Assembly (NCBI GenBank): GCA_964036045.1
Contig: OZ038383.1
Span: forward strand, 5,256,430 to 5,320,429
Source of the DNA: Eutreptiella sp. 'Long Island Sound 2002'
Lineage: Eukaryota; Euglenozoa; Euglenophyceae; Eutreptiales; Eutreptiaceae
Reading direction: 5' to 3'
DNA length: 64,000 bases
Shown in pieces: positions 31,790-40,200 of this stretch. The first letter of the stretch is position 1, and each line of letters begins with the position of its first letter. The notes beneath the pieces are model-generated. The model made no database searches. It saw only the letters and a program-made list of their open reading frames with translations, and was not told the DNA's origin. The translations under genes and the position numbers were made by a program.

Positions 31790-32351
31790 TCTTCGGGAGC
31801 TCGGGATGCCTCCTTTGACATTGCAGGAAGAAGGTCTTACCAAGGGGACGTCCTGTCCCTCCCACTGCCCTATGTCAGGTGCCTCTTGAGCCGCTCCCGC
31901 ATGTGCTTGGGAAGGCATTGTCGCGGCCACCCGGTCCATGTGTCCCAGGTGGAAGGGTGTCCCCACATGTGTCCATGGGTAGGGCCACATGCCCCCTCCT
32001 TTGGGCGGCAGCTCTGGGGGGCTGCCCAGCCGTGTGGAGTATCTCTCACCACAAGGGGTATTGCTCCCGCTTGTCTACGGTACGACCGCCTCACCCTTGC
32101 GGCTTGAGTTGCGGGGCCACTCTGCTTGGCAGGTGACCCCCTCCTGGACTGTGTACCGGCTCGCCTGTCACCGGTTGCTTCCATGGCTCCGGGTGACGTT
32201 TGCCATGGTCCCCGATGCAGCCTGGCCGGGCTCGGACCAGTGGCCTTGGAGTACCGCTCCTGCCACTGGCCCGGTGGGTCGGCTGGGTCGCCCCAGTGCG
32301 TCCGACCCATGGGGTATTGGTTCTTTCCTGTCCCTCGGCCGCCCTACGTGT

Positions 32352-32545
32352 GTGCAGCGTCCTGGGCCGTTGGGCTCCTGTTCACCGGTGTGCCCGCGCG
32401 GTTTGCTGTGGTGTGTCTGCGGTGTCCTGGGCCAGCTGGCTCCTGTTCACCGGTGTGCTCGCTCGGTGTGTTGTGTTGCATGTGCGGTGTCCTGGGCCAC
32501 TGGGCTCCTGTTCACCGGTGTGCGTGCTGTGTGCGGTGCGCGTGT
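32352..32545 (-). repeat. Three tandem ~65-bp repeats in 3' UTR, copy 2
   Basis: Same units as 14744-14925 in copy 1. On the plus strand each shows GGCTCCTGTTCACCGGTGTG preceded by GTCCTGGGCC. Confidence 0.88.
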
Positions 32546-32580
32546 GCCATGGGTGGTTGTGTCCCTCTTCTTCCCCCCCT

Positions 32581-32662
32581 AATTTTCGTTTTTTTTTTTG
32601 TTTTTTTTTTTTTCTTGAAAAAAAAAAAAAAAAGAAAACGAAAAAACAAAAAAGAGGAAAGC
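32581..32662 (-). promoter_or_regulatory. U-tract/A-tract element, copy 2
   Basis: In sense (minus strand): several U-rich blocks up to U16, CAAG, then A13 and A11 blocks, ending near CGAAAATTAGGGG. The layout is conserved with 14611-14687 although run lengths differ, so the pattern rather than the exact sequence is kept. Confidence 0.45.
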
Positions 32663-33868
32663 AGGGGCGTGCGTACACTGCAGGCACAGGCATGGGCAGC
32701 TGGTGCGGCGGTGCTATAGCGTTGTGTCCTCTGGCGTGTGTCGTCGGTGCTGTGGCGGCGGTCGCGCCCCAGGGGTGCGGCTCGCGTGTCCTGATGTACA
32801 CGGGTATGGGTCAGGGTGGGTTTGGTTAGGTGTCTCTTTGCTTCTGGTGCTGGCTGGTTAGGCGCCTGTCTGGGCTGTGGCTGTGGGCTGTGTCTACGTA
32901 TTTCCCTCAGCGGGCCTGGTTTGGAGTCAAGGGTTGACGGTTTCGGGATGTGGCTCGGGTTTGATTTGTTTTGGGGCTTCGGCTCGGTTAGGCTTGGGTC
33001 AGGGTGGGTTTGGTGAGGTGTCTCTTTGCTTCTGGTGCTGGCTGGTTAGGCGGCTGTGTGGGCTGTGGGTGTGGGCTGTGGTTCCGTTGTTCCCTCGGCG
33101 GGTTTGGTTAGGAGTCAAGGGTTAGCGGTTTCGGGGTGTGGCTCGGGTTTGATTTGTGCTTGAGTTCTGGCTCGGTTAGGCGGTTGCGCGGGGCCGGGCG
33201 TGTGGGTAGCGGCGTCCACGGGGTCGTGTGCCCGGGGCGAGTGCGGGGTGGTGCGTGCGGGCCGGCCGTTGGCCGGTGGCCTCACTGGGAGTCCCACACG
33301 GAGGGGTCGACGGGCGTGCTGGGGGCGTACGCAGCGTGCAGGTTGGGCAGCAGCGGGCGCACGTGTAGGGCGTCGGCGTGCTCGATGGGGACCTCACTGA
33401 GGACCGAGGGGTTGGCGGCAAGCAGTATGCGATGCCCGGGAGGGGTGGCGGCGAGGAGCGGGAGGATGTCCGCGGCCCGCGACGTGGGGGTGAACACGAC
33501 GTGTGCCGGGTGCGGCCCCGGGAGCGGTGTTGGGGGGGGCGGGACCACAGGACGGCGGTCTACTGTGAGGCGATGCTGTGGCGCAGTGTGTGGGGCCGGT
33601 TGCTGGGCGGCATGGGGACGTGTGGCGGGAGGGGGGGGGGCGGGGCGGTGGCGTGGGAGGGGGCACGGCGGAGGAGTGACGTCAGTGACGTGTGTGTCGT
33701 GCTGAGGGTGGGGAGGAGCCCACGGTATCGGGTCCGGGTTCGGCGCCTTTGGGTGTAGTGGTGCTCGTTGTCGTGTGCGTTGGCTTCCTTCGGCGTCCGG
33801 TTCGTTTGGCGACTTCTGGGCGGGGCCTGGCGTGGCGCCCCGTGGTGGTGGTGTGCTGGGTAACGGGG

Positions 33869-35293
33869 TTAGATGGCGGCGCCGCTGGCCGGGGGGTCTG
33901 GCGCGTCGTGTTGTGTGGCGCGCAGGGCTCCTGGGGTGCTGTGGGTCTCGCCGGTGTCGGTGCGCCGACGCTTGTGGGGTGGTGAGGGGGTGTGTGCGTG
34001 CGGGGATGGGCTTTGGGTGATGTCCCACAGGCGGATGCCGTCTCGCCGCGTTTCCTGGAGGGTCTCCCGCAGGCGCCTGAGGACGTACGGGTGGTCCTGG
34101 GGCGCGGGGAGGTTGCGGGGGTGGACTCCCAGGGGGTGGAGCGCATCGGCCAGCATGGCTTCCCATGCGGCCTGCGGCATCCACCCCCCCGCCGGCCGGA
34201 GGCGGCCGTTCTCCACCGACCCCTTGCGGGGCCGCTTGACCAGGCCCTCGAGGGAGGGCTCTCCCCGGGCCCACTTCCGCAGCTCCCAGAGCTGCGTGTG
34301 GGTCCAGCGCTGCCACCACTGTTCCTGGGCGGGCCTGTGGTCGTGGGCGGAGGAGTGGGCGTGGGTGGGTGTGACGGGGTCGTGGGGACCGGCGGCGGCG
34401 GCGGGCCTGGGGGATTCCTCGTAGTCCTGTTCCGTGGGGGTGCGTGGGGAGTTGGGGTGCACGCGGATGTGGACCCGCGGTTGGGCGCGTACGGTCTCCG
34501 CCTCGGGGTTGGGCGGGGATTCGCGGCGGCGGCGGTAGTGGGGCATGCGTTGCATGTGGGCTGTCATCGCGGGCCGGTAGGGGGGCGGGGGCGCTGCTGG
34601 TGGACCCTGGCGTTGTTCCGGCTTGGTCGGGGGCGGTCCGTGGGCCTGGGGTGCGGGCTTTGGGAGGTGGTGGGACGAGGCGCGTCGCGCTTCGGCCGCG
34701 GCGCGCTCCGCCATGAAGGTGGTGGCGGTGGCGTCGGTGACGGTAAGGGGGCGCCCCGCTGGGCGCTGCTGCCTTCGGGCCTGGGACGGCTGGGGCCGGA
34801 TGTCGTAGAGGACATCCTCGGGGGGCCGGGCTCGCGCTGCCGTCGTGGCGCCGGGTTTGGGCTTGGGTCTCGGCTTGGCTGCGGGTCGCCGTTTGGCGGC
34901 GGTCTTGGGCTTCGGCTGGGTCGTGGGCGTGGGCTTCGCCGGGGCGTGGGCTTTGGCGGCGGCGGGGCTGCTCGCGGTGGGGGCGGGTTTGGAGGCCCGT
35001 TTGGGAGGTGTCCCCCGCGGCCTGGGGGGTGGAGTGCTGGACGAGGACGTGGTGGTGGTGGTGGATGAGGTGGTCGTGGTGGTGGAGGTTGTGGAGTCGG
35101 AGGCGGAGGAGAGGGCCGCGGGAGACGGCGGAGGGTCCCGGGCCTCGGGGGCGGGCGTATGATGCTGGGTCCTGTAAGCAGCGAGAACGAGGGTGCAGGT
35201 TCGGGCATCGGGCGTGTGCGCGCGTTTTCCCTGGTGATCCGTGCGTGCTGGTGCTGGCGTGGCGGCGTTGTCCCGGCCGTGCGGGCACGTGGG
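33869..35293 (-). CDS. LINE A copy 2 ORF4 (Lys/Pro-rich, conserved C-terminus)
   Basis: Open in the ORF3 frame directly after the TAA at 35296-35294, through to TAA at 33869. The full stretch is about 474 codons. The first ATG in frame is at 34714 (281 codons); the copy 1 start codon is ACG here. Order: Ser/Thr-rich run, Lys/Pro/Ala repeats (about 34870-34960), an MAERAAAEARR helix, basic YRRRRES, an acidic Pro-rich linker, a conserved domain at about 34030-34330 with WWQRWTHTQLWELRKWARGE, and PPHKRRRT near the end. It holds the empty LINE B target site near 34960. No known family. A similar C-terminus in LINE B argues for selection on this protein. An RNA-binding or nuclear-targeting role is inferred only. 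Confidence 0.65.
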   Translation of the reverse strand, partial: PTCPHGRDNAATPAPARTDHQGKRAHTPDARTCTLVLAAYRTQHHTPAPEARDPPPSPAALSSASDSTTSTTTTTSSTTTTTSSSSTPPPRPRGTPPKRASKPAPTASSPAAAKAHAPAKPTPTTQPKPKTAAKRRPAAKPRPKPKPGATTAARARPPEDVLYDIRPQPSQARRQQRPAGRPLTVTDATATTFMAERAAAEARRASSHHLPKPAPQAHGPPPTKPEQRQGPPAAPPPPYRPAMTAHMQRMPHYRRRRESPPNPEAETVRAQPRVHIRVHPNSPRTPTEQDYEESPRPAAAAGPHDPVTPTHAHSSAHDHRPAQEQWWQRWTHTQLWELRKWARGEPSLEGLVKRPRKGSVENGRLRPAGGWMPQAAWEAMLADALHPLGVHPRNLPAPQDHPYVLRRLRETLQETRRDGIRLWDITQSPSPHAHTPSPPHKRRRTDTGETHSTPGALRATQHDAPDPPASGAAI

Positions 35294-38200
35294 TTACCCG
35301 GGGGGTGGCCATCTCTGCTCCAGGACGTGGGGGTGTGTTTGCTGGAGGTAGTCGAGGGTCCGGAAGAAGCATCGCTGGATGCCGGGCATGTCCTCCTCTG
35401 TGAGGTGGGGGTAGTTTTGGGTGGGGGTGTGGGGGCCCGGCCATAGCAGCGCCATGAGGCGGGCTGCCACCATGTACGGGCATAGTTGTGGGGTGGTGGG
35501 GCGTGGGGGGGTGGGTCCCTCGCGGTTTCGGGGGGCTTCCCTCTGCTCGGGGCGCAGCGTGACCACCCACACCCATCGGTCCGTGGGGATCCCCCAGGTC
35601 CGTTGGGTCCACTTGGCGAGGCAATACGTTGCCCTACCAAGGCCCTTGCAGCCGCTGCGGATGGAGAGCAGCGTGTCCAGGGATGCGGGTTCCCACGTGC
35701 CCCAGATGTGGGGGTCGTCCGGGTCGTCCCCCCTGGCGTACGTGTCGGGGCCTGGGTTGTGTAGGGGGGGGGTGTAGTCGGCGGGGAGGAGGGAGTCGGT
35801 GCCGTGTACCACCCAGTGGTCTGTGGGTGCGTCGTAGGTGGTGGTGGAGAGGGTGTAGTTCAGATTGTACATGAGGGTCATGTACGTGGAGGGGGCTGGC
35901 TGCTGCTCGTCGGGGGTGGGGATGTCCCCCGGGACGTGGTGCCGGAAGTTGCTTAGGGAGGCCATCCGGGCTACCCATGTTTCCCGCTCCCACTCTTTGG
36001 TGCTGTCGGGGGTGGCGTCGGGTGGGGGGTGGGCCATGTTGGGCTCGCGGTAGCGGGTGCGGCCCCGGGTGCTGTCCCGCTCCGGCACGGGGTGTCCGAC
36101 CAGGTGTCGCCCCCAGTCGATGGGGGGCACCCAGATCCGGCTCCCCGTGGGGGGGGGGCTCTCGCCGTCTGGGGTGGCGCGTGGGGGGCGCTCGTGTCGG
36201 GCGACGTGGAGGAAGGCGTCGAAGAGGAAGTCTCTGACGCCTTCCCCCAGGGTGGCCGCCTGGACCAGGGTGGCCGCCCGGATGGGGGTGCTGGTGCCGG
36301 AGGTGCGGAGGTACAGCACGACGTCCTGTTCCCCGAGTCCCCGGAGGTGCTGCCGTACCGCTGCGGGGTTGTGTAGGGCGTAGGGTTCGGCCGGTGCGGC
36401 GACTGGTGGTGCGGGGTGTGATAGGGGGGGTGGTGTGGGTTGGGGGGGGTGATCGTCGTTGTCGCGCGTGGGGTCTGGTGATGGGGTCTCTTGTGGCGGT
36501 CGCGGGAGGGGGGATTCGCGGTGGCGTGTGTCGGCGGGGGCATCGACGTCGATTGGCTGGTGCTGGCTGCCGCGTGTTGTGTCCGTGGCCTGGTCTCGGG
36601 GGGGGGGCGGGGGGGGGGTGGTGCGGGGGTGGCGCTGTTGGTGGTGGGGGGGGCGGGGGTGGGTGTTGCGCTGGCTGGGGGTCTGGGCGTTCCTGTGGGT
36701 CGTGTGGGTGTTGCGTGTGTGCGCCGTGTGGCCCTTGCGGTTCCTGACTGGTTTTGGTGCCGGGGTGTAGGTGGGAGGCGGCCGTATGAGTGTCCGGGAG
36801 GGGCTGTGGTCCGTATGTAATGGGTGGCTGCTGGTGGATGGTGCTCGCTGGTATGGGGTGTGGGTGGGGGGGCTGCTGGTGGTGGTGGGCTGGGGGGGGC
36901 GGGGGTGGGTGTTGTGCCGGCTGGGGGTCCGGGCGTCCCTGTGGGTCGTGTGGGTGTTGTGTGTGTGCGCCGTGTGGCCCTTGCGGTTCTTGACTGGTTG
37001 CGGTGCCGGGGTGCGGGTGGGAGGCGACCGCATGAGCCCCCGGGTGGGGCTGTGGTCCGTATGTGATGGGTGGCTGCTGGTGGATGGTGCTCGCTGGTAT
37101 GGGGTGTGGGTGGGGGGGCTGTTGGTGGTGGTGGGGCGCTCCTACCAGGCCCTGGTGTTGCTGGTGTGCGTGCGCGGCTCCTCGCGGGTCCATGGGGGTG
37201 TACCGTGGCTCGTATGTCGTGGGCCCGTGTAGCGGGGGCGGCGGGTGGTGCTGGACCGCGTGGTGGTGGTGTGGAGGGTGTGCCAGTTGTGTGTGGTACC
37301 CCGGCGTTGGTGGGTGTGGTGGTAGGGGCTGATGGTGGTGGAACACGTGATGGTGTGGTGCGGTGATGTGCGCTATGTGGGGTGGGTGGTTCGCGGGGCC
37401 TGGTTGTGCTGGGGCGTGGTGGGGATGTAGCTGGTGGGGGTCGCTGTAGCCTGGGGGCATTAGGGGGGAGGGGCTGGGAGGGACGGGGGCGCGGTGGTGG
37501 TGTTGGTGGTGCCATGCCCCCTGGCTCTGCGCGTACGGTTGTCCTGGCATGGTGTGAGCGTGTGTGGGCGGTGGTGGCTGACTGGGCTGCAGGGTTTGGG
37601 TGCTGCGGTACGGTGGTGGTGGTGGGCGTTGGTGGTGGTGGTGTTGTTGGTGTGCCCCGGGGGTCTGGGCGTGGGGCGGTGCGGTGTGGCTGGACCCGGG
37701 CCTTGGTCGGGGCTTCGCGCCCTGCTGGCGGGCGCGTTGGCGGGCCCCCTGGTGCCGGTGCCCCTTGGTCTTCTTGGCCTGGTAGGTGTCGGGGGCGGGT
37801 GAACCCCCCTGTCCCCGTGGGGGCGACGGGGAGCGGGCGCGCCAGCGGTGTGCCTCTTGGAGTCTCGTCTTGAGGCCTTTGACGTAGGCCTCATGGTCCG
37901 TGAGGCCCATCCGCGTGGCGGTGGCCTCGTCGGGGGCGGCCAGGTGGGCGTCCCGAAAAGACGCCCAGCCCTCCGGGGGCGTCTGTTGTGCGGGGTGGGG
38001 GTGGTGTGCCGGGTAGAGGAGCGCGCTGAGGGGGTAGGGTGTTCCCTTCCGTCGGCCGAGGGCGTTTGCGAACCGGCGGCACGTGGTTCGGAGGTAGGCT
38101 GCTATCTCCTCTGGTGCCGTGTCGGCCCACGCTTCCGGCGTCAGGGCTGCTGCTTGGGGGGCCGGGAGTTGTGGGTCTGGGAGGTGTAGGTCTCGGTGGT

Positions 38201-38750
38201 GGAGGTATAGGGCGAGGAGGATGTGGCGGGCCGCCACGTTCAAGCCGCCCCCGCTGTGGCGTAGGGGTGGGCTGTGGGGGGGCAGGGGTGTGTTGCCCGC
38301 GGCCACGGCTATGGCCCATGCGTGGTCCGCCGCGTCCGCCACATAGTACCCTCCCAGTTGGTCCCGGAGAGTGTCGGTGAGGTACCCGAATAAGCTGGGG
38401 TGGCTGGCGGGGGGGGGTGCGGCTGGGGCCGCGGGCCGTTCGCGGTGGCGGGGGTTGAGGTCCCCGCAGTGGGGGCAGTGGGTGAGGCGGTGCGCGGCTC
38501 CCAGGCAGACCCAGTGGTCTGGGTTGCAGGGCAGGGCTGTCTGTGGTAGCCGCTGGCGAACGCAGAGGGGACATGCGGTGGCTGGTGGTTGGTGGTACCT
38601 GTGGACGGACGGCGGCGTGGGGGGATGGGGGCTGGTGGCGCGCGCATGCTGGTGGGAGCGTGTGCGGTGCCTGTGGCGCCCGTGTGTGCTGTGCCAGTGC
38701 TGTGCTCGGTGGACGGTGTGTAGACGTGGTGGGGGTTCGGTGTTGGTACG
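35294..38750 (-). pseudogene. LINE A copy 2 ORF3: zinc ribbon, Pro/His-rich linker, C-terminal domain
   Basis: In the RNase H frame after the second TGA (38753-38751) the sequence is open. It encodes a ribbon at about 38580-38460 (CPLC, Cys, Cys, then HCPHCGD), then FGYLTDTLRDQLGGYY and a globular part to about 37800. A very long Pro/His/Gln-rich linker with repeats (about 36500-37200) follows. A second globular domain (about 36400-35294, starting NPAAVRQHLRGLGEQDV) ends VLEQRWPPPG. One frame change lies at C runs around 36600-36615. Copy 1 is in frame there but shifted at the earlier run, so the consensus is one open frame of about 1150 codons. No family recognised. The ribbon suggests nucleic-acid or protein binding. 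If the homopolymer indel is a sequencing error, this ORF is intact. Confidence 0.65.
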
Positions 38751-38769
38751 TCACGGGGTAGGTTCTCAT
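38751..38769 (-). other. Conserved ATGA overlap and paired in-frame TGA codons, copy 2
   Basis: First TGA at 38768-38766, overlapped by ATG at 38769-38767; second TGA at 38753-38751 in the same frame. Same arrangement and spacing as 469-487 in copy 1, although the two copies differ at neighbouring positions. Confidence 0.65.
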
Positions 38770-40196
38770 GGTTGGTAGAACAGGAGTTTGAGGAGGTGGG
38801 ATTGGTCTGTTGGGGGCAGGGTTGCCGCATGCTGCAGGTATTTGTGGGTGCGGTATGTGAGCTGCTCCGCCGTCTTGGCAACGGCCGTCCGCTGCATGTG
38901 CGCCGCCGTGGCCTGGGGGTCCTCCGCGTGGGTGCGTAGCAAGGTGTAGACGGCAGTGGGGACGAGTCCCCTGCGGACTGCCTCGAGCACCTCCGTCTGC
39001 TTGAGGACGGTGGTGAGTTGCTGGGTCGCCGGGGACTGCGCCAGCCATCCGGCGTGCTGTGCGATGGTGTGGGTTGGGTTCCAGTCTGTCAGGGTGTCCA
39101 GTCCTCTGTACAGGGGGCACGCCTTGAAGTGGTCCCATGTTTCTTCTTCCGCGTGGTTGCAGATGCATTTGGTGTGTCCTGCGGGGACGTGGATCGAGCG
39201 GCGCGTATACCATCGGTGGTATCGGGTGAGGAGGGGAAGTTGTTCGAGGGCGAGTTGGAGTCTCGGCTTTTGTAGGTGTGCCGGGAGGCTATCCGGGCGT
39301 AGGGCGGAGTAGTAGAGGGGGGTGTGGACGGAGTTTTCGAGGCGTCGGAGGAGTTCGGTGTTCGCTGGGTGGCCCAGTGTGGTGGCCAGTTGCTGGATGG
39401 GTGTGGGGTAGTGGTACTGCTTGTCTCGATCCGTGTACGGCGTGTCCTCGGGCATCCATTTGGGGGGCTGTGTGGCCAGGGGTATTGGGGGCAGGTGCTG
39501 CAGGTGGCTGTGGTGTGGGGTGTCCAGTCGCACGCGTTCGAGCCCTGGGTTGTGGTTGGTGTTCTGGTGTTTGGCCTGCGTGTCTGCGCGTCCATTGCCG
39601 TATGCGTAGCGGTGTGACTCCTGCTTGATGATGTGTAGGGCGTCCTGGGGGTGCATGCCCTTGAAGGCCGTCCATAGTCCCAACGCTTGTGTGGTGAGGC
39701 CGGACTCGGGTGCTTTGTGGAGGGGCAGGTCCGCAAGGCGCCTGGTGAGGTGGATGTCGACCGTGGCGTCCACGACTACCCAGATGTTGCGGGGCCGGAC
39801 CGCCGTGGGTGGCGGTGTGGCGGTGACGGCGTCTGCCATGGTGCGCAGTTCGCCGTGGGAGGACGCCCCAAAGATGGTGGTCCCGGTGTGGTGTTCCACG
39901 TGGAGGCCGTCCGCGTGCCGGGTGACGCGCACGGAGGCGCAACTGACCGTGGGGGTGCGTTGCTGGGTGCCGGATGCGTCAGTGAAGTAGATGATGTCGG
40001 TGTCGCTGGGTATGGGTAGGCGGGCGATTGCTGTGGGGTGATAGACGTAGATGGGGTTCCCCTGGGTGGTTCTGGCGGTGATTTGCGTGGGTTGCAGTAG
40101 TGGCGCTGCATAGACGCCTATTCCCTGGGTGATGATGGCCTGGGCTCGTGGGGTGAGGCGGAGGAGGCCCCTGTCTGGGCGTTCCCGGAGTGATCT
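38766..40196 (-). CDS. LINE A copy 2 RNase H domain and Cys/His finger
   Basis: Frame open from 40196 to TGA at 38766. No ATG precedes the domain; the first in-frame GTG is at 39932, already inside RNase H. Catalytic residues are recognisable: Asp in IIYFTDASG (about 39980), Glu in HGELRTMADAV (about 39850), Asp in IWVVVDATVD and Asp in YGNGRADTQAK (about 39590). A helical connector leads to the zf-RVT-like finger CICNHAEEETWDHFKAC (about 39165-39115) and a helical C-terminus LLKLLFYQP. RNase H would degrade the RNA strand of the RNA-cDNA hybrid. Because the domain lacks its own start, it is probably made as part of a fusion from ORF2 through a frame change at 40195-40200. Confidence 0.82.
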   Translation of the reverse strand, partial: RSLRERPDRGLLRLTPRAQAIITQGIGVYAAPLLQPTQITARTTQGNPIYVYHPTAIARLPIPSDTDIIYFTDASGTQQRTPTVSCASVRVTRHADGLHVEHHTGTTIFGASSHGELRTMADAVTATPPPTAVRPRNIWVVVDATVDIHLTRRLADLPLHKAPESGLTTQALGLWTAFKGMHPQDALHIIKQESHRYAYGNGRADTQAKHQNTNHNPGLERVRLDTPHHSHLQHLPPIPLATQPPKWMPEDTPYTDRDKQYHYPTPIQQLATTLGHPANTELLRRLENSVHTPLYYSALRPDSLPAHLQKPRLQLALEQLPLLTRYHRWYTRRSIHVPAGHTKCICNHAEEETWDHFKACPLYRGLDTLTDWNPTHTIAQHAGWLAQSPATQQLTTVLKQTEVLEAVRRGLVPTAVYTLLRTHAEDPQATAAHMQRTAVAKTAEQLTYRTHKYLQHAATLPPTDQSHLLKLLFYQP

Positions 40197-40200
40197 ACGC
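40195..40200 (-). other. Candidate +1 frameshift site GCG-TAG-A between ORF2 and RNase H
   Basis: The ORF2 frame ends GCG TAG. Skipping one base after GCG gives AGA TCA CTC and enters the open RNase H frame directly. GCG followed by a slow or hungry codon is the Ty3-type +1 frameshift context. A simple one-base indel in this copy is an equally good explanation, and copy 1 does not cover the site. Confidence 0.35.

Larger units (their letters stand above)
31790..33868 (-). other. LINE A copy 2 3' UTR
   Basis: 2.1 kb between the ORF4 stop and the tail. It includes short repeats, the U-tract/A-tract element and direct repeats around 32800-33180 (a GGTTTGGTTAGG/GTCAAGGGTT unit appears twice). 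A segment at 33290-33690 has all frames open and no match in copy 1, perhaps an insertion or divergence. No gene recognised. Confidence 0.65.
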
